DNA of 64,000 nucleotides from Synechococcus sp. A15-62 (GTDB taxonomy: Bacteria > Cyanobacteriota > Cyanobacteriia > PCC-6307 > Cyanobiaceae). The stretch spans positions 1,178,001 to 1,242,000 of the forward strand of contig NZ_CP047950.1 in NCBI RefSeq assembly GCF_014280075.1, read 5' to 3'. Numbering within the stretch: position 1 is the first letter of the stretch; each line of letters opens with the position of its first letter. The notes under the pieces were generated by a model. The model was not told where the DNA came from, did not search any database, and was given only the letters and a program-made list of their open reading frames with translations. Below, piece by piece: positions 36,513 through 47,705 of the stretch. Both the position numbers and the translations under genes were made by a program.

Positions 36513-37700
36513 TCAGAGCAGATACGGCAGCAGCCTCAGGCCGTAACGCTCAAACTTGTAGTGAAACAACAGCTCTGAGAGAGCAGAAGCTTCTGCGGTC
36601 GCAGAAAGCCCATGGATCAGACGTTCGAGACGTCGGTCGGCCCTTGGATTGTCAAGGCCCCACCAGGTGCGCCGCGCCAGCCGGCCCGACACCAACCAGC
36701 GCCAACTCCGCTGGGCCTTGATCTGTTCTTGGTAGCGACAGGCCATGGTCGTGGCGTCCCCAGGCATCCTCTCAGCGATCAACAGATCGGCCAGTTGATC
36801 CGCGCTGTCCATCGCATGGCGGATCCCTTCTCCCCCAAGCAGATTGGCGGAACTGGCCGCATCCCCCACAGCCAGCAGTGCACCGGCCACCAAGGGTTCG
36901 GAGCGGGCGATGCTGCTGGACACAGGCCCGCCATGGCGATCCAGCACCGGGCAGGCGCTCAGGCCGCAACGTTGAATCAAGCGCTGAAGGGGCCCAGCCA
37001 GGCTGCCGGGGGTCTGACGATCCGCCGGTGGAAGGTGACAGACGCCCACCTTGAGGCGTTGCCCCTGCATGGGGAAGATCCAGCCGTATCCATGGGGGAT
37101 CCAGTCGGAGCCCAGGAAGAAACTGATCCGATCCCGCCATGCAGCGGCCTGACGATCATCGGCCTGCAGCAACCACTCAACGCCGATGCCCTTCAGCAGC
37201 GGATCCTCAGGATTGGGGCTGAGGCCAGCCTGCTGCAGCAGATCTCGGCGCGCACCCGTGGCATCAATCAGCCAGCGCGCTGAGCGCAATGACGTCCGCC
37301 CATCGCGTGACTGCAGTTGCACGCTGGCTTGATCGGCCGTGAGCGTGGTCAGCGCAGCCCGGCAACCCTGGATCAACTCCACCCCATGGCGACGCGCCTC
37401 CTCCCAGAGCCAGGACCGAAGCCGGCCGAAGTCGAGCACCACCCCCAGATCGCCGGCAGACCACCACTGATGAACCTGACCCGAGGGATCATGCAGCTGC
37501 CAGCCCTGCCAGGTGGCGGCAATGGCGTCATCCGGCAAACCCAACCGACGAACAGCGTCGAATGGCAGCGCGCCACTGGAGTAGGCGTGGCGATGGGGAT
37601 CAGCCAAGCGATCCACCAGGGTGACCTGAGTACCCGCCCGGGCCAGTTGAATCGCCAGGCGAGCACCGGACGGCCCAGCGCCAACGATCAGAACGGACAC
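36513..37700 (-). CDS. FAD-dependent oxidoreductase, geranylgeranyl-reductase-like
   Basis: A 395-residue flavoprotein. LIVGAGPSGARLAIQLARAG binds the FAD ADP moiety at the N-terminus, and AVGDAASSANLLGGEGIRHAMDSA near residue 285 is the second FAD motif. The pattern resembles the geranylgeranyl reductase/lycopene cyclase superfamily, but the substrate is unknown. It lies 13 bp after dxs on the same strand, so an isoprenoid or carotenoid substrate is a reasonable inference. I take GTG at 37700, directly before the FAD motif. Confidence 0.78.
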   Translation of the reverse strand: MSVLIVGAGPSGARLAIQLARAGTQVTLVDRLADPHRHAYSSGALPFDAVRRLGLPDDAIAATWQGWQLHDPSGQVHQWWSAGDLGVVLDFGRLRSWLWEEARRHGVELIQGCRAALTTLTADQASVQLQSRDGRTSLRSARWLIDATGARRDLLQQAGLSPNPEDPLLKGIGVEWLLQADDRQAAAWRDRISFFLGSDWIPHGYGWIFPMQGQRLKVGVCHLPPADRQTPGSLAGPLQRLIQRCGLSACPVLDRHGGPVSSSIARSEPLVAGALLAVGDAASSANLLGGEGIRHAMDSADQLADLLIAERMPGDATTMACRYQEQIKAQRSWRWLVSGRLARRTWWGLDNPRADRRLERLIHGLSATAEASALSELLFHYKFERYGLRLLPYLL

Positions 37701-37713
37701 TGATGCCCCAGTT

Positions 37714-39645
37714 TCAGGCCTGCAGGGCCTTGATCGAAGCGCTGGCTGGCAGATCACCCGAGCTGTTTCTGAAGCGCTCAAGGATGCGTTCAGCCATCTG
37801 CGCAGGAGTCAGGCCGAGAGCCTCCTTGCTCTGCTGCGGCGTGGCGTGATCGACCAGCTGGTCAGGGATGCCAATGCGCAGCATCGACACGTTGATGTCC
37901 TGATCCGTCAACGACTCCAGAACCGCTGCACCAAAACCACCCGGCAGGGCTCCCTCCTCCATGGTGACAACACGGGGGATGCGTCGCCCCAGGGGATGGA
38001 TCAGCGCCTGATCCAGGGGCCTCAGGAAGCGGGCATTGATCACAGTGGTGGAGAGCCCTGCTTCCTCAAGCAGCGTTGCAGTCGCAAGGGCCGGCGCCAC
38101 CATCGAGCCGTAAGCCACGATCATCAAATCGTCGCCTTCCCGCAGCAGTTCACCGCGGCCGATCGGCAGCGTTTCCCAACCCTCTTCCATTAACGGCACG
38201 CCTTCCCCGGAGCCCCGAGGAATCCGCAGCGCCGTGGGCCCGTCGTGCTGCAGGCAGGTCACCAGCATCCGCTGCAGCTCAGCCTCATCCTTCGGCGCCA
38301 TCACTGTGAAGTTGGGAATGGCCCGCATGTAGCTGATGTCGTACTGACCCTGGTGGGTCGGACCGTCAGCACCAACGATGCCGGCGCGATCAAGCACGAA
38401 GGTGACCGGCAACTTCTGAATGCCCACGTCGTGGATCAACTGGTCGTAGGCGCGCTGCAGGAAGGTGCTGTAGATGGCAACGACAGGGCGCAACCCCTCG
38501 CAGGCCATGCCCGCCGCCAGGGTGACGGCATGCTGCTCAGCAATGCCGACGTCCACGTACTGGTCAGGAACGGCCTTCTGAAGCAGGTCGAGACCGGTAC
38601 CGGTAGCCATGGCCGCGGTGATGCCGATCACCCGACTGTTCTGCTCGCAGAGCTTGACCAGGGTCTGCCCAAACACCTTGCTGTAGCTGGGAGGCTTGGG
38701 TTTCGATGACGGGATTGCCTTGCCGGTGCCGAGATCAAAGGCCGATTGGGCGTGATAGCCCACCTGATCGGCCTCGGCATAGGGATAGCCCTTGCCCTTC
38801 TTGGTGACCACATGCACCAGCACAGGGCCGCCTTCTCGGTGGGCCGCCTGGAAGGTGCGCACCATTTCACCAATGTCATGGCCGTCGATAGGCCCCATGT
38901 AGGTGAAGCCCAGCTCCTCGAACACGGCACCCACCTTCGGTACCGCGAGGCGACGCATGCTGCCCTTGAGACGGTTGAGTTCCGCAGGAATCTCGCCACC
39001 CATGAAGGGCAGGTGCCGAACGCTCTCCTCAACACTTCCTGAGAGGAACTGCATCGGCGGGCTAAGCCGCGCACGGTTCAGAACGTTCGACAGGGCCCCC
39101 ACCGGCGGGGAGATCGACATGTCGTTGTCGTTCAGCACCACCAAGAGCGGTGTATTCGGGAGATGTCCGGCGTGGTTGATGGCCTCCAAAGCCATGCCGC
39201 CTGTCAGGGCTCCATCACCGATGACGGCAACGCACTTGAACGACTCACCACGGTTGTCCCGCGCCATGGCCATGCCCAGCGCCGCTGAGATGGAGGTGCT
39301 GGCGTGGCCCGCTCCGAAGTGGTCGAAGTCGCTCTCAGTGCGCTTGAGGTACCCCGCTACCCCGTGCTGCTGACGCAGGGAATCGAAATCCTTGAACCGA
39401 CCGGTGATCAATTTGTGGGGGTAGGCCTGATGGCCCACATCCCAGATCACACGGTCCTGGTCGAGATCCAGCGTCTGGTACAGCGCCAGGGTCAGTTCCA
39501 CAACCCCCAGACCAGGCCCCAGGTGACCACCACTGGTGGACACCACCTGCAGATGCCGCTCACGAATCTGCCGAGCCACATCCTCGAGCTGAGCCGGGCT
39601 GAGTCCGTGCAGTTCATTCGGATGCTTCAGATCTCCGAGATGCAT
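37714..39645 (-). CDS. dxs: 1-deoxy-D-xylulose-5-phosphate synthase
   Basis: Dxs condenses pyruvate and glyceraldehyde 3-phosphate with thiamine diphosphate in the first step of the MEP isoprenoid pathway. The 643-residue transketolase-like protein shows [44 protein letters not shown] (ThDP site) and [15 protein letters not shown]. The start at 39645 ([13 protein letters not shown]) is typical of cyanobacterial Dxs. The FAD oxidoreductase follows in the same transcription unit. Confidence 0.96.
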   Translation of the reverse strand: MHLGDLKHPNELHGLSPAQLEDVARQIRERHLQVVSTSGGHLGPGLGVVELTLALYQTLDLDQDRVIWDVGHQAYPHKLITGRFKDFDSLRQQHGVAGYLKRTESDFDHFGAGHASTSISAALGMAMARDNRGESFKCVAVIGDGALTGGMALEAINHAGHLPNTPLLVVLNDNDMSISPPVGALSNVLNRARLSPPMQFLSGSVEESVRHLPFMGGEIPAELNRLKGSMRRLAVPKVGAVFEELGFTYMGPIDGHDIGEMVRTFQAAHREGGPVLVHVVTKKGKGYPYAEADQVGYHAQSAFDLGTGKAIPSSKPKPPSYSKVFGQTLVKLCEQNSRVIGITAAMATGTGLDLLQKAVPDQYVDVGIAEQHAVTLAAGMACEGLRPVVAIYSTFLQRAYDQLIHDVGIQKLPVTFVLDRAGIVGADGPTHQGQYDISYMRAIPNFTVMAPKDEAELQRMLVTCLQHDGPTALRIPRGSGEGVPLMEEGWETLPIGRGELLREGDDLMIVAYGSMVAPALATATLLEEAGLSTTVINARFLRPLDQALIHPLGRRIPRVVTMEEGALPGGFGAAVLESLTDQDINVSMLRIGIPDQLVDHATPQQSKEALGLTPAQMAERILERFRNSSGDLPASASIKALQA

Positions 39646-39725
39646 GCACTGACAACTCCAATCCGTGCAATCTACGGGAACCAACCCGGATCCTGTCTGG
39701 ATCGAACCCTTGGAAGAATGGTGAG

Positions 39726-41255
39726 ATGACCGATTACCTGCAGCGGATCCTGCGCGCCCGCGTCTACGACGTGGCGCGGGAAACCCCTTTGGATCCTGCC
39801 CCGAATCTGAGCCGCCGCCTGAACAACACGGTCTGGCTGAAGCGTGAGGATCTCCAGCCGGTGTTCTCGTTCAAGCTGCGCGGCGCTTACAACCGCATGG
39901 CGCAGCTCAACGCCGACGAGCTCAAGCGGGGTGTGATTGCCTCCAGCGCCGGGAACCACGCCCAGGGCGTCGCCCTGAGTGCCCAGCGGCTCGGCTGTCG
40001 GGCGGTAATCGTGATGCCGAGCACCACACCCGAGGTGAAAGTGCGCGCTGTGCGGGCCCTGGGTGGTGACGTGGTTCTCCATGGCGAGACCTACGACGAG
40101 TGCTCCGCGGAAGCGCAGCGCCGCTGCAAAGCCGATGGACTCACGTTCATTCACCCCTTCGACGATCCGGAAGTGATCGCAGGCCAGGGCACGATCGGCA
40201 TGGAGATCATGCGCCAGGCCGAACAGCCACCCAACGCGATCTATGTGGCCGTGGGTGGTGGTGGCCTGATTGCAGGCATCGCCGCCTACGTCAAACGGCT
40301 GTGGCCGGAAACGGAGGTGATCGGCGTGGAGCCGGTCGATGCCGATGCCCTGAGCCGCTCCCTCGAGCAGGGCCAGCGGGTGGAACTAGAGCAGGTGGGA
40401 CTGTTTGCCGATGGCGTCGCCGTGAGAAAGGTGGGCGAACACACCTTTGAGTTGGCCCAGCAGTTCGTCGATCGCATGGTGCGGGTCGACACCGATGCCA
40501 TCTGCGCCGCGATCAAGGACGTCTTTGAAGACACCCGTTCCATCCTGGAGCCCGCCGGAGCCCTGGCAGTTGCCGGGATGAAACAGGACGTGGCCGAGCG
40601 CCATCTGACGGGGCGCCATCTGGTGGCGGTGGCCTGCGGGGCCAACATGAATTTCGACCGCCTGCGCTTCATCGCCGAACGGGCTGAGCTCGGGGAAGAG
40701 CGGGAAGCGATGCTGGCCGTGGAGATTCCCGAATCACCCGGCAGCCTGAGGCGGCTCTGCGAACTGCTGCGGGAGCGGAGCCTCACGGAATTCAGCTATC
40801 GCATGACCGATGGCGCTTCTGCGCAGATCTTCATCGGTGTGCAGGTGAGCGATGACAACGACCGTGCCTCACTGCTGAGCCAACTGGAGCGTGGGGGCTT
40901 TCCCTGCCTCGATCTCAGCGAAAACGAATTTGCCAAGGTTCACTTGCGCCACATGGTGGGGGGTCGTCTGCCGGCTTCAGCGCGCACGGCCTGTGCCGGG
41001 GAATGCAAAGAGCTGCTGTACCGCTTCGAATTTCCCGAACGACCGGGCGCCTTGATGAGCTTCGTAGATGCTCTGCACCCCGGCTGGAGCATCAGCATCT
41101 TCCACTACAGAAATCACGGTGCTGACGTGGGGCGCATCGTTGTAGGCGTGCTGGTGCCGGAACAGGAGATGCAGGGCTGGACAGAATTCCTCAATGCCCT
41201 GGGCTATCGCCACTGGGATGAAACCAACAACCCCGCCTATGGGCTGTTCCTCTGA
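39726..41255 (+). CDS. ilvA: threonine ammonia-lyase, biosynthetic
   Basis: IlvA converts threonine to 2-oxobutanoate for isoleucine synthesis. The PLP lysine is in [13 protein letters not shown] near residue 57, [11 protein letters not shown] follows, and the glycine-rich phosphate loop is [11 protein letters not shown]. The C-terminal 180 residues form two ACT-like regulatory domains ([15 protein letters not shown] is one), so feedback by isoleucine is expected. The 509-residue length matches the long, regulated form. Confidence 0.95.
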   Translation: MTDYLQRILRARVYDVARETPLDPAPNLSRRLNNTVWLKREDLQPVFSFKLRGAYNRMAQLNADELKRGVIASSAGNHAQGVALSAQRLGCRAVIVMPSTTPEVKVRAVRALGGDVVLHGETYDECSAEAQRRCKADGLTFIHPFDDPEVIAGQGTIGMEIMRQAEQPPNAIYVAVGGGGLIAGIAAYVKRLWPETEVIGVEPVDADALSRSLEQGQRVELEQVGLFADGVAVRKVGEHTFELAQQFVDRMVRVDTDAICAAIKDVFEDTRSILEPAGALAVAGMKQDVAERHLTGRHLVAVACGANMNFDRLRFIAERAELGEEREAMLAVEIPESPGSLRRLCELLRERSLTEFSYRMTDGASAQIFIGVQVSDDNDRASLLSQLERGGFPCLDLSENEFAKVHLRHMVGGRLPASARTACAGECKELLYRFEFPERPGALMSFVDALHPGWSISIFHYRNHGADVGRIVVGVLVPEQEMQGWTEFLNALGYRHWDETNNPAYGLFL

Positions 41256-41294
41256 GTTTCAGGGCGGTAACTTGAGCTCTCTCGAGGGGTTGTG

Positions 41295-41792
41295 ATGACG
41301 TCTCCATCCCTGCCCACCCGGCTCGAGGCGATTCTTTATCTCAAGGGTCGGCCCGTGAGCATCGGCGAACTGGCAGAGCTGGCCGACTCCGACCGTCGAA
41401 GCGTCGAAGAAGCCCTCGTGGCCCTGACGGCCTCCTACGCCCAGCGCGACAGTGCCCTAGAGATCGTTGAACAGAGCGGTCGCTACGGGCTGCAGCTCAG
41501 GCCAGGCATGGGCGATCTGGTCAAAGACCTGCTGCCGGTGAATCTATCCACGGCAACCCTGCGAACCCTCGCCACCATTGCCCTGAAGAAACGCATCCTT
41601 CAATCGGATCTTGTGGATCTGCGGGGCTCAGGGGCCTACGACCACATCAAGGAACTGCTGGCGCAGGAATTCATTGAACGGCGTCGTCAGAGCGAGGGGC
41701 GGTCCTACTGGCTCACCCTCACCGAAAAATTTCATCGCACCTTCTCCGTGCTTCCTGATCTTGGGGCAACCGATCTGACGGAAGCTGCATAA
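41295..41792 (+). CDS. scpB: segregation and condensation protein B
   Basis: ScpB is a two winged-helix partner of ScpA and SMC in chromosome segregation. The 165-residue protein shows RLEAILYLKGRPVS, the strand LEIVEQSGRYGLQ, TLRTLATIALKKRILQSDLVDLRG in place of the usual ALETLAIIAY, and the second winged helix LLAQEFIERRRQSEGRSYW. I chose ATG at 41295, 6-7 bp after a GAGGGG motif; GTG at 41292 is the alternative. scpA is not beside it. Confidence 0.88.
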   Translation: MTSPSLPTRLEAILYLKGRPVSIGELAELADSDRRSVEEALVALTASYAQRDSALEIVEQSGRYGLQLRPGMGDLVKDLLPVNLSTATLRTLATIALKKRILQSDLVDLRGSGAYDHIKELLAQEFIERRRQSEGRSYWLTLTEKFHRTFSVLPDLGATDLTEAA

Positions 41793-41816
41793 AGTCGGAG
41801 AAGATCAGCCCCCGCC

Positions 41817-42113
41817 ATGGAATCTCTACCCGTCACCCTGCTGCAGGTGCTGGCCCAGACCCTGCAGATCTACTCCCTGGTGCTGATCGTTCGGGTTCTG
41901 CTGAGCTGGTTCCCGAACCTGGACTGGGGCAATCCGGTGCTGAGCAGCGTGAGTGCGATCACCGACCCTTACCTCAACGCCTTCAGGGGATTGATCCCAC
42001 CGCTGGGGGGCATTGACCTCTCCGCAATCCTGGCCTTCCTCGCCCTGAATCTGTTGCAGAGCCTTGTCGGGCAGTCGATCAGCGCCTTCTACATGTCGGG
42101 CTCCAGCTGGTGA
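41817..42113 (+). CDS. YggT family membrane protein
   Basis: A 98-residue protein with two hydrophobic segments. LIVRVLLSWFPNLDW and SAITDPYLNAFRGLIPPLGGIDLSAILAFLALN are the conserved YggT blocks. Cyanobacterial and plastid YggT (Ycf19/CCB3-like) proteins have been linked to thylakoid organisation and cytochrome b6 maturation; which applies here is not known. It lies 24 bp after scpB and its stop abuts the stop of the next, convergent gene. Confidence 0.86.
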   Translation: MESLPVTLLQVLAQTLQIYSLVLIVRVLLSWFPNLDWGNPVLSSVSAITDPYLNAFRGLIPPLGGIDLSAILAFLALNLLQSLVGQSISAFYMSGSSW

Positions 42114-42587
42114 TCACTGCTGGTTAATGCCGCGCTCCAGCGGCAGCAAGTCATCATCGTCAACATCAACGCGAGTTCGGACCGGAGCATTGAATCCTCG
42201 GGCACGGGGATTTTTGATCACGAACGGTCCGGGGGTTCCGGCAGGCACTGAGATTCGCAGGGCGAACGCGGAGTGACCGGGGTTCACATCCCCGATCGAT
42301 CCCACCCGGGTTCTGTTGGGAAGAACGGGTTCACCACTGGCATCCAGGATCCGTGCGTACACATCCGTGTCGATGACGCTGTTCTTGCTTCGGTTCTCAA
42401 CATCTCCCGTCAGCACATAACAGCTGGCACCCACCGGCCGACTCAGTTCGGGTTGATTGCCAGCATCCAGCTCTCCACAGGGATCCAGGCGAAGCTGACT
42501 GAGTTGCAGTTCAGCTGCATCGCAGGGGAGCGCCAGTCCCAGCAGCAAAGGGAGGCTGCACATCAAGGCAAGAAGTCGACGGAGCAT
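42114..42587 (-). CDS. exported protein, possibly FxLYD-like
   Basis: A 157-residue protein with an N-terminal signal peptide (RLLALMCSLPLLLGLALPCDAA). The mature part reads as a beta-sandwich: VLTGDVENRSKNSVIDTDVYARILDASGEPV resembles FxLYD domains, and FALRISVPAGTPG follows. Two cysteines (DPCGEL and ASCYVL) could form a disulfide. The ligand or role is unknown. It starts 7 bp after mazG ends, so they are probably cotranscribed. Confidence 0.7.
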   Translation of the reverse strand: MLRRLLALMCSLPLLLGLALPCDAAELQLSQLRLDPCGELDAGNQPELSRPVGASCYVLTGDVENRSKNSVIDTDVYARILDASGEPVLPNRTRVGSIGDVNPGHSAFALRISVPAGTPGPFVIKNPRARGFNAPVRTRVDVDDDDLLPLERGINQQ

Positions 42588-42594
42588 CAGGAGA

Positions 42595-42924
42595 TCAACG
42601 TTGGTCACCGCTGCCGCCGATGCGCCCGCGGGCAGCCCGGCTCGACAGTTTCTGCAGGTTGGCGTCAGCCACCTCATTCAGGTCATAACCCAGTTCGCTG
42701 GCCAACTGAGCCACGTACCAGAGCACATCTCCTAGCTCCAACTTGATGGCTTCGCGGGTGTCGGCATCAAAAACTCCTCCACGATCACGAATCACCTTTT
42801 TCACCTTGTCAGCCACTTCTCCGGCTTCACCGGTCAGGCCAAGGGTCGGATAAATGGGATTACGGCCAACATCCGGGTAGGCAGCCGTCTTTCGGGCGGC
42901 GTCCTGATAGGAATTCATCTCCAT
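42595..42924 (-). CDS. MazG-like nucleotide pyrophosphohydrolase
   Basis: A 109-residue all-alpha NTP pyrophosphohydrolase of the short MazG type. The metal-binding motif is GLTGEAGEVADKVKKV with a second one in LELGDVLWYVAQLASELG (ExxD pattern). It would hydrolyse NTPs or damaged nucleotides to NMP and PPi as a house-cleaning enzyme. ATG at 42924 is used; ATG at 42918 is also possible. It diverges from pyk over 56 bp. Confidence 0.88.
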   Translation of the reverse strand: MEMNSYQDAARKTAAYPDVGRNPIYPTLGLTGEAGEVADKVKKVIRDRGGVFDADTREAIKLELGDVLWYVAQLASELGYDLNEVADANLQKLSSRAARGRIGGSGDQR

Positions 42925-42980
42925 GGGACCGGTTGGGAAACGCCCGGATGGTAGTTTCCGCAGGGATTTTCAGCCGCGAT

Positions 42981-44432
42981 ATGGGCCAGTTCGACCTGAA
43001 CCGACGGACCAAGATCGTGGCCACCATTGGCCCTGCAACGGAGAGTCCGGAGCGGATCAAAGAGCTGGTGAAGGCTGGTGCCACCACCTTCAGGCTGAAT
43101 TTTTCCCACGGGGACCACAGCGAGCACGCCGCACGCATCGCCACGATCCGTCAGGTTTCTGAGGAACTGGGGCAGACCATCGGCATCCTCCAGGACCTTC
43201 AGGGCCCGAAGATTCGGCTCGGGCGGTTCGCTGAGGGGCCGATCACCCTGGCCAACGGCGATCCGTTCACGCTCACCTCACGGCCGGTGAGCTGCGACAA
43301 GTCGATCGCAACGGTCACCTACGACAAGCTCGCCGACGAAGTCACCGCCGGCAGTCGGATCCTGCTCGACGACGGCCGTGTGGAGATGAAAGTCGATACC
43401 GTCGACAAAGCGCAGCAGACCTTGCATTGCACCGTCACCGTGGGCGGTGTTCTCTCCAATAACAAGGGCGTCAACTTCCCAGACGTTCAACTGTCCGTTC
43501 GTGCCCTCACGGACAAGGACAAGACCGACTTGGCCTTTGGCCTCAGTCAGGGGGTGGACTGGGTGGCCCTCAGCTTCGTGCGCAATCCCTCCGACATGGA
43601 GGAGATTCGCGGACTGATCCGTGAACAGGGCCATGAAACCCCTGTGGTGGCGAAGATCGAAAAATTTGAGGCCATCGATCAGATCGATTCAATCCTGCCG
43701 CTCTGTGACGGCGTGATGGTGGCCCGCGGTGACCTCGGCGTGGAGATGCCGGCCGAGGAAGTGCCGTTGCTGCAGAAGGAACTGATCCGCAAGGCCAACA
43801 GCCTGGGCATCCCCATCATCACGGCGACCCAGATGCTGGATTCCATGGCCTCCAGCCCCCGCCCCACCCGTGCCGAAGTCAGCGACGTGGCCAACGCCAT
43901 CCTGGATGGCACCGACGCCGTGATGCTTTCCAACGAGACCGCTGTGGGGGATTTCCCCGTGGAAGCCGTTCAAACCATGGCCACCATTGCCCGAAGGATC
44001 GAGAAGGACTACCCCCAGCGCTCGATCGACAGCCACCTGCCCAGCACCATTCCCAACGCCTTGAGCGGTGCGGTCAGCACCATCGCCAGCCAGCTCAATG
44101 CCTCCGCGATTCTTCCCCTCACCCGCAGTGGGGCCACAGCTCGCAACGTCAGCAAGTTCCGGCCAGCGGCACCCATCCTTGCCATCACGCCTGATCGCAC
44201 CGTCGCCTGTCGCCTGCAGTTGGTGTGGGGCGTGACACCGCTGGTGATTCCCCAGGGCGAACGCACCACGCAGACCTTCCAGGCAGCGATGCTCAAGGCC
44301 AAGGAGCTCAACCTGCTGAAGGAGGGTGATCTCGTGGTTCAGTCCGCAGGCACCCACACCGGCGTTTCCGGATCCACGGATCTGGTCAAGGTGAGCATCG
44401 TCGGCAACGAAGCAGAGGGGACACTGATCTGA
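42981..44432 (+). CDS. pyk: pyruvate kinase
   Basis: Pyk makes pyruvate and ATP from phosphoenolpyruvate and ADP. The 483-residue protein has TKIVATIGPA at the N-terminus, FRLNFSHGDH, the active-site DGVMVARGDLGVEMP and ITATQMLDSMASSPRPTRAEVSDVANA. The C-terminal allosteric domain ends normally. The start at 42981 gives a short leader before TKIV; a TTG-started frame upstream to 42933 overlaps the promoter region. Confidence 0.96.
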   Translation: MGQFDLNRRTKIVATIGPATESPERIKELVKAGATTFRLNFSHGDHSEHAARIATIRQVSEELGQTIGILQDLQGPKIRLGRFAEGPITLANGDPFTLTSRPVSCDKSIATVTYDKLADEVTAGSRILLDDGRVEMKVDTVDKAQQTLHCTVTVGGVLSNNKGVNFPDVQLSVRALTDKDKTDLAFGLSQGVDWVALSFVRNPSDMEEIRGLIREQGHETPVVAKIEKFEAIDQIDSILPLCDGVMVARGDLGVEMPAEEVPLLQKELIRKANSLGIPIITATQMLDSMASSPRPTRAEVSDVANAILDGTDAVMLSNETAVGDFPVEAVQTMATIARRIEKDYPQRSIDSHLPSTIPNALSGAVSTIASQLNASAILPLTRSGATARNVSKFRPAAPILAITPDRTVACRLQLVWGVTPLVIPQGERTTQTFQAAMLKAKELNLLKEGDLVVQSAGTHTGVSGSTDLVKVSIVGNEAEGTLI

Positions 44433-44445
44433 ACGACGCCAAACC

Positions 44446-45675
44446 ATGAAGCGGCGCATGCCCGCAACCGAAACGGTGCGGATGGCCCTGTCCACCCTGC
44501 GGAGCAACCGCCTGCGCAGCCTGCTCACGATGGTGGGCATCGTGATCGGCAATGCCTCTGTGATCACCCTGGTGGGTGTTGGACGGGGGGCACAGCTACT
44601 GGCTGAAGGTCAGTTGAACAACCTCGGGGCCAATGTGCTGTTTGTGGTTCCGGGCAACACAAACGCCAGACGCCAAGGGGTCACCCGACCTAAAACGCTT
44701 GTGCTGGAGGACGCCGAAGCCATCGCCTCCCAGGTTCCCAGCGTCAAGCGCGTGGCGCCCGTGATCAACACCAATCAGGTGGTGCAGGCCGGAGCCCGCA
44801 GCTCCACGGGTGCGGTCTTCGGCGCGACATCGGAGTTCCTCCCGGTGCGCAGCTTCGAGGTGGCCAAGGGCCGTTTCATCAACGCCAAGGACGTCGCCGG
44901 TGCGAAAGCCATTGCCGTGCTTGGCTCTGATCTGCGCATCAAGTTGTTTCCCACTGGCGCAGCCATTGGCCAGCAGGTGCGCATCGGCAATCAGAGCTTT
45001 GAGGTGGTCGGTGTGATGGCCCCCAAAGGGGCCGTCTTCGGCAGCAACCAGGATGAAAACACCTACATCCCCATCACCACGATGGTGAACCGGATCACTG
45101 GTCGGGATCCGATTTACGGCGTCAGCCTCAACTCCATCAGTGTTGAAGCCAGGGATGAAAACAGCATCAGCGCAGCCAGCTTTCAGATCAACAACCTGCT
45201 GAGGCAGCGGCACCGGATTCTTCGGGACGACGATTTCGTGGTGAGATCCCAGAAGGACGCCCTCACCATCGTGAGCACCATCACCGGAGGACTCACCCTG
45301 ATGCTCGGGGCCATCGGTGGGATCTCCCTTCTGGTGGGAGGCATCGGGATCATGAACATCATGCTGGTGTCCGTCAGCGAACGCACCGAAGAGATCGGTC
45401 TGCGCAAAGCCCTGGGGGCCCGCAGCAGTGATGTGCTGCAGCAGTTTCTGGTGGAATCACTTGTTCTCGCCAGCCTGGGCGGCGCCATCGGCACACTGGC
45501 TGGTCTTGGAACAGTGAGCCTCGTTGCGGCGGTCACGCCCCTGCCAGCAACGATCGGAGCAACGATGGTGGTGGTCACCGTTGGACTCTCAGGATCCATC
45601 GGGCTGTTCTTCGGGGTCGTTCCAGCCCGAAGAGCCGCAAAGCTCGACCCGATTGTTGCCTTGAGAAGCCTTTGA
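44446..45675 (+). CDS. MacB-like ABC transporter permease
   Basis: A 409-residue FtsX/MacB-type permease. A first membrane span ([23 protein letters not shown]) is followed by a large periplasmic domain (about residues 45-270) and three C-terminal spans, including [20 protein letters not shown] followed by the coupling segment [20 protein letters not shown]. Such proteins export or extract amphiphiles or peptides with a LolD/MacB-type ATPase and often an HlyD adaptor. Neither partner is next to it, so they must be elsewhere. It follows pyk by 13 bp. Confidence 0.86.
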   Translation: MKRRMPATETVRMALSTLRSNRLRSLLTMVGIVIGNASVITLVGVGRGAQLLAEGQLNNLGANVLFVVPGNTNARRQGVTRPKTLVLEDAEAIASQVPSVKRVAPVINTNQVVQAGARSSTGAVFGATSEFLPVRSFEVAKGRFINAKDVAGAKAIAVLGSDLRIKLFPTGAAIGQQVRIGNQSFEVVGVMAPKGAVFGSNQDENTYIPITTMVNRITGRDPIYGVSLNSISVEARDENSISAASFQINNLLRQRHRILRDDDFVVRSQKDALTIVSTITGGLTLMLGAIGGISLLVGGIGIMNIMLVSVSERTEEIGLRKALGARSSDVLQQFLVESLVLASLGGAIGTLAGLGTVSLVAAVTPLPATIGATMVVVTVGLSGSIGLFFGVVPARRAAKLDPIVALRSL

Positions 45676-45733
45676 TCAAGGCCTCAGAAATGAGGACAAT
45701 TCCTTTACACTCGTTAACGAATTTTTTCAGCTC

Positions 45734-47653
45734 ATGAATCAGCGCTGGCGCCTTCTTGCCCTCTGGCTGTTGCCAATCGGCGTCGTGTTGCTGATCGGCT
45801 GGCAGGTGGTGAGCAATGGAGGCATGAATGGCCTCAGCCAAGACAGCAATGGCACCACCGTCGCTCCTCGCAATGCTGCGGTGGCACGGATGAGCTATGG
45901 CCGCTTCCTCGATTACGTCGAGGCCGGTCGAGTCACAGCCGTTGATATCTATGACGGTGGCCGCAACGCCGTGATCGAAGCCGTTGACCCCGACCTCGAC
46001 AACCGGGTCCAGCGCCTGCGCGTTGATCTTCCTGGTCTGGCCCCTGAGCTGATCAACACGCTGAAGACCGAAGGCATCAGCTTCGACATTCATCCCCCCC
46101 GCACAGCACCACCGGCGCTGGGAGTTCTGGGCAATCTGGCCTTCCCGCTTCTGCTGATCGGTGCCCTGATCTTCTTGGCCCGCCGCAACAGCAACATGCC
46201 TGGCGGCCCTGGCCAGGCCATGCAATTCGGCAAAAGCAAGGCCCGCTTCATGATGGAAGCGGAGACCGGCGTCATGTTCGATGACGTAGCCGGCGTCACC
46301 GAGGCCAAGCAAGAACTGCAGGAAGTGGTCACCTTCCTGAAGCAGCCCGAGCGATTCACCTCCGTTGGTGCTCAGATTCCCCGCGGCCTTCTGCTGGTCG
46401 GCCCTCCCGGCACCGGCAAAACCCTGCTTGCCAAGGCCATTGCCGGTGAAGCGGGCGTCCCCTTCTTCTCTCTCTCCGGCTCTGAGTTCGTCGAGATGTT
46501 TGTTGGCGTGGGTGCCAGCCGCGTCCGCGATCTGTTCAAGAAGGCCAAAGAGAACAGCCCCTGTTTGATCTTCATCGACGAAATTGATGCCGTTGGCCGC
46601 CAGCGCGGTGCCGGCATCGGTGGAGGAAACGACGAACGTGAACAAACGCTCAACCAGCTCCTGACGGAGATGGATGGCTTCGAGGGCAACAGCGGCATCA
46701 TCATCATTGCCGCCACCAACCGCCCCGACGTTCTGGACTCAGCTTTGATGCGTCCCGGCCGTTTCGACCGTCAGGTCACCGTGGACGCCCCAGACATTAA
46801 GGGTCGTCTCGCCATCCTGGACGTCCATTGCCGCAACAAGAAGCTCGAAGAGGAGTTGTCTCTCGAAAGCATCGCCCGCCGCACACCTGGCTTCACCGGT
46901 GCAGACCTGGCCAACCTGATGAATGAGGCAGCCATTCTCACCGCCCGCCGCCGCAAGGAAGCCATCGGTTTGAGCGAGATCGACGACGCTGTCGATCGGA
47001 TCATTGCCGGCATGGAGGGTCGTCCCCTCACCGACGGCCGCAGCAAGCGACTGATCGCTTACCACGAGGTGGGCCATGCCCTGATCGGGACGCTGGTTAA
47101 GGACCACGACCCTGTTCAGAAAGTCACCTTGGTTCCCCGCGGTCAGGCCCAGGGCCTGACTTGGTTCTCCCCGGACGAGGAGCAAACCCTCGTCACCCGT
47201 GCCCAGCTCAAAGCACGCATCATGGGAGCCCTTGGTGGTCGTGCCGCAGAGGATGTGGTGTTCGGCCATCAGGAAGTCACCACCGGCGCCGGCGGCGACA
47301 TCCAGCAGGTTGCTTCGATGGCGCGAAACATGGTGACCCGACTCGGCATGAGTGATCTCGGCCCTGTCGCCCTTGAAGGCGGCAGCCAGGAGGTGTTCCT
47401 GGGACGCGACTTGATGTCACGCAGTGATGTGTCGGAATCGATCTCCCAACAGATCGATATTCAAGTGCGCAACATGGTGAAGCGCTGTTATGACGAGACC
47501 GTGGAGATTGTGGCTGCCAATCGCGAAGCCATGGATCGCCTGGTGGAACTGCTGATCGAAAAGGAAACTATGGATGGCGATGAGTTCAAGGCCGTTGTGG
47601 CTGAATTCACCGCTGTTCCTGAGAAAGACCGCACCGTCGTTACCCTGGACTGA
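45734..47653 (+). CDS. ftsH: ATP-dependent zinc metalloprotease FtsH
   Basis: FtsH is a membrane AAA protease; in cyanobacteria it removes damaged photosystem II D1. The 639 residues include two N-terminal spans ([17 protein letters not shown] and [17 protein letters not shown]), Walker A GPPGTGKT, Walker [10 protein letters not shown], the SRH region, and the zinc site HEVGH near residue 445. Which of the four cyanobacterial FtsH types it is cannot be told here. A candidate -10 TACACT (45706-45711) lies 22 bp upstream. A strong bidirectional terminator follows. Confidence 0.96.
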   Translation: MNQRWRLLALWLLPIGVVLLIGWQVVSNGGMNGLSQDSNGTTVAPRNAAVARMSYGRFLDYVEAGRVTAVDIYDGGRNAVIEAVDPDLDNRVQRLRVDLPGLAPELINTLKTEGISFDIHPPRTAPPALGVLGNLAFPLLLIGALIFLARRNSNMPGGPGQAMQFGKSKARFMMEAETGVMFDDVAGVTEAKQELQEVVTFLKQPERFTSVGAQIPRGLLLVGPPGTGKTLLAKAIAGEAGVPFFSLSGSEFVEMFVGVGASRVRDLFKKAKENSPCLIFIDEIDAVGRQRGAGIGGGNDEREQTLNQLLTEMDGFEGNSGIIIIAATNRPDVLDSALMRPGRFDRQVTVDAPDIKGRLAILDVHCRNKKLEEELSLESIARRTPGFTGADLANLMNEAAILTARRRKEAIGLSEIDDAVDRIIAGMEGRPLTDGRSKRLIAYHEVGHALIGTLVKDHDPVQKVTLVPRGQAQGLTWFSPDEEQTLVTRAQLKARIMGALGGRAAEDVVFGHQEVTTGAGGDIQQVASMARNMVTRLGMSDLGPVALEGGSQEVFLGRDLMSRSDVSESISQQIDIQVRNMVKRCYDETVEIVAANREAMDRLVELLIEKETMDGDEFKAVVAEFTAVPEKDRTVVTLD

Positions 47654-47671
47654 TTCTTGGTTCAGCAAAAG

Positions 47672-47705
47672 AAAGCCCCCGTCTGGTTCAGACGGGGGCT
47701 TTTTT
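47672..47705. terminator. bidirectional intrinsic terminator between ftsH and clpP/DUF2256
   Basis: AAAGCCCCCGTCTG and CAGACGGGGGCTTT form a 14-bp perfect stem with a GTT loop. A T-run follows on the plus strand (after ftsH) and TTTCTTTT on the minus strand. The stem end overlaps the stop codon of the minus-strand DUF2256 gene. Confidence 0.93.

Noticed and set aside
45575-46645. 356-codon frame opposite ftsH
   Set aside because: Antisense of a strongly conserved AAA protease; His/Ala/Gly-rich composition typical of such shadows.
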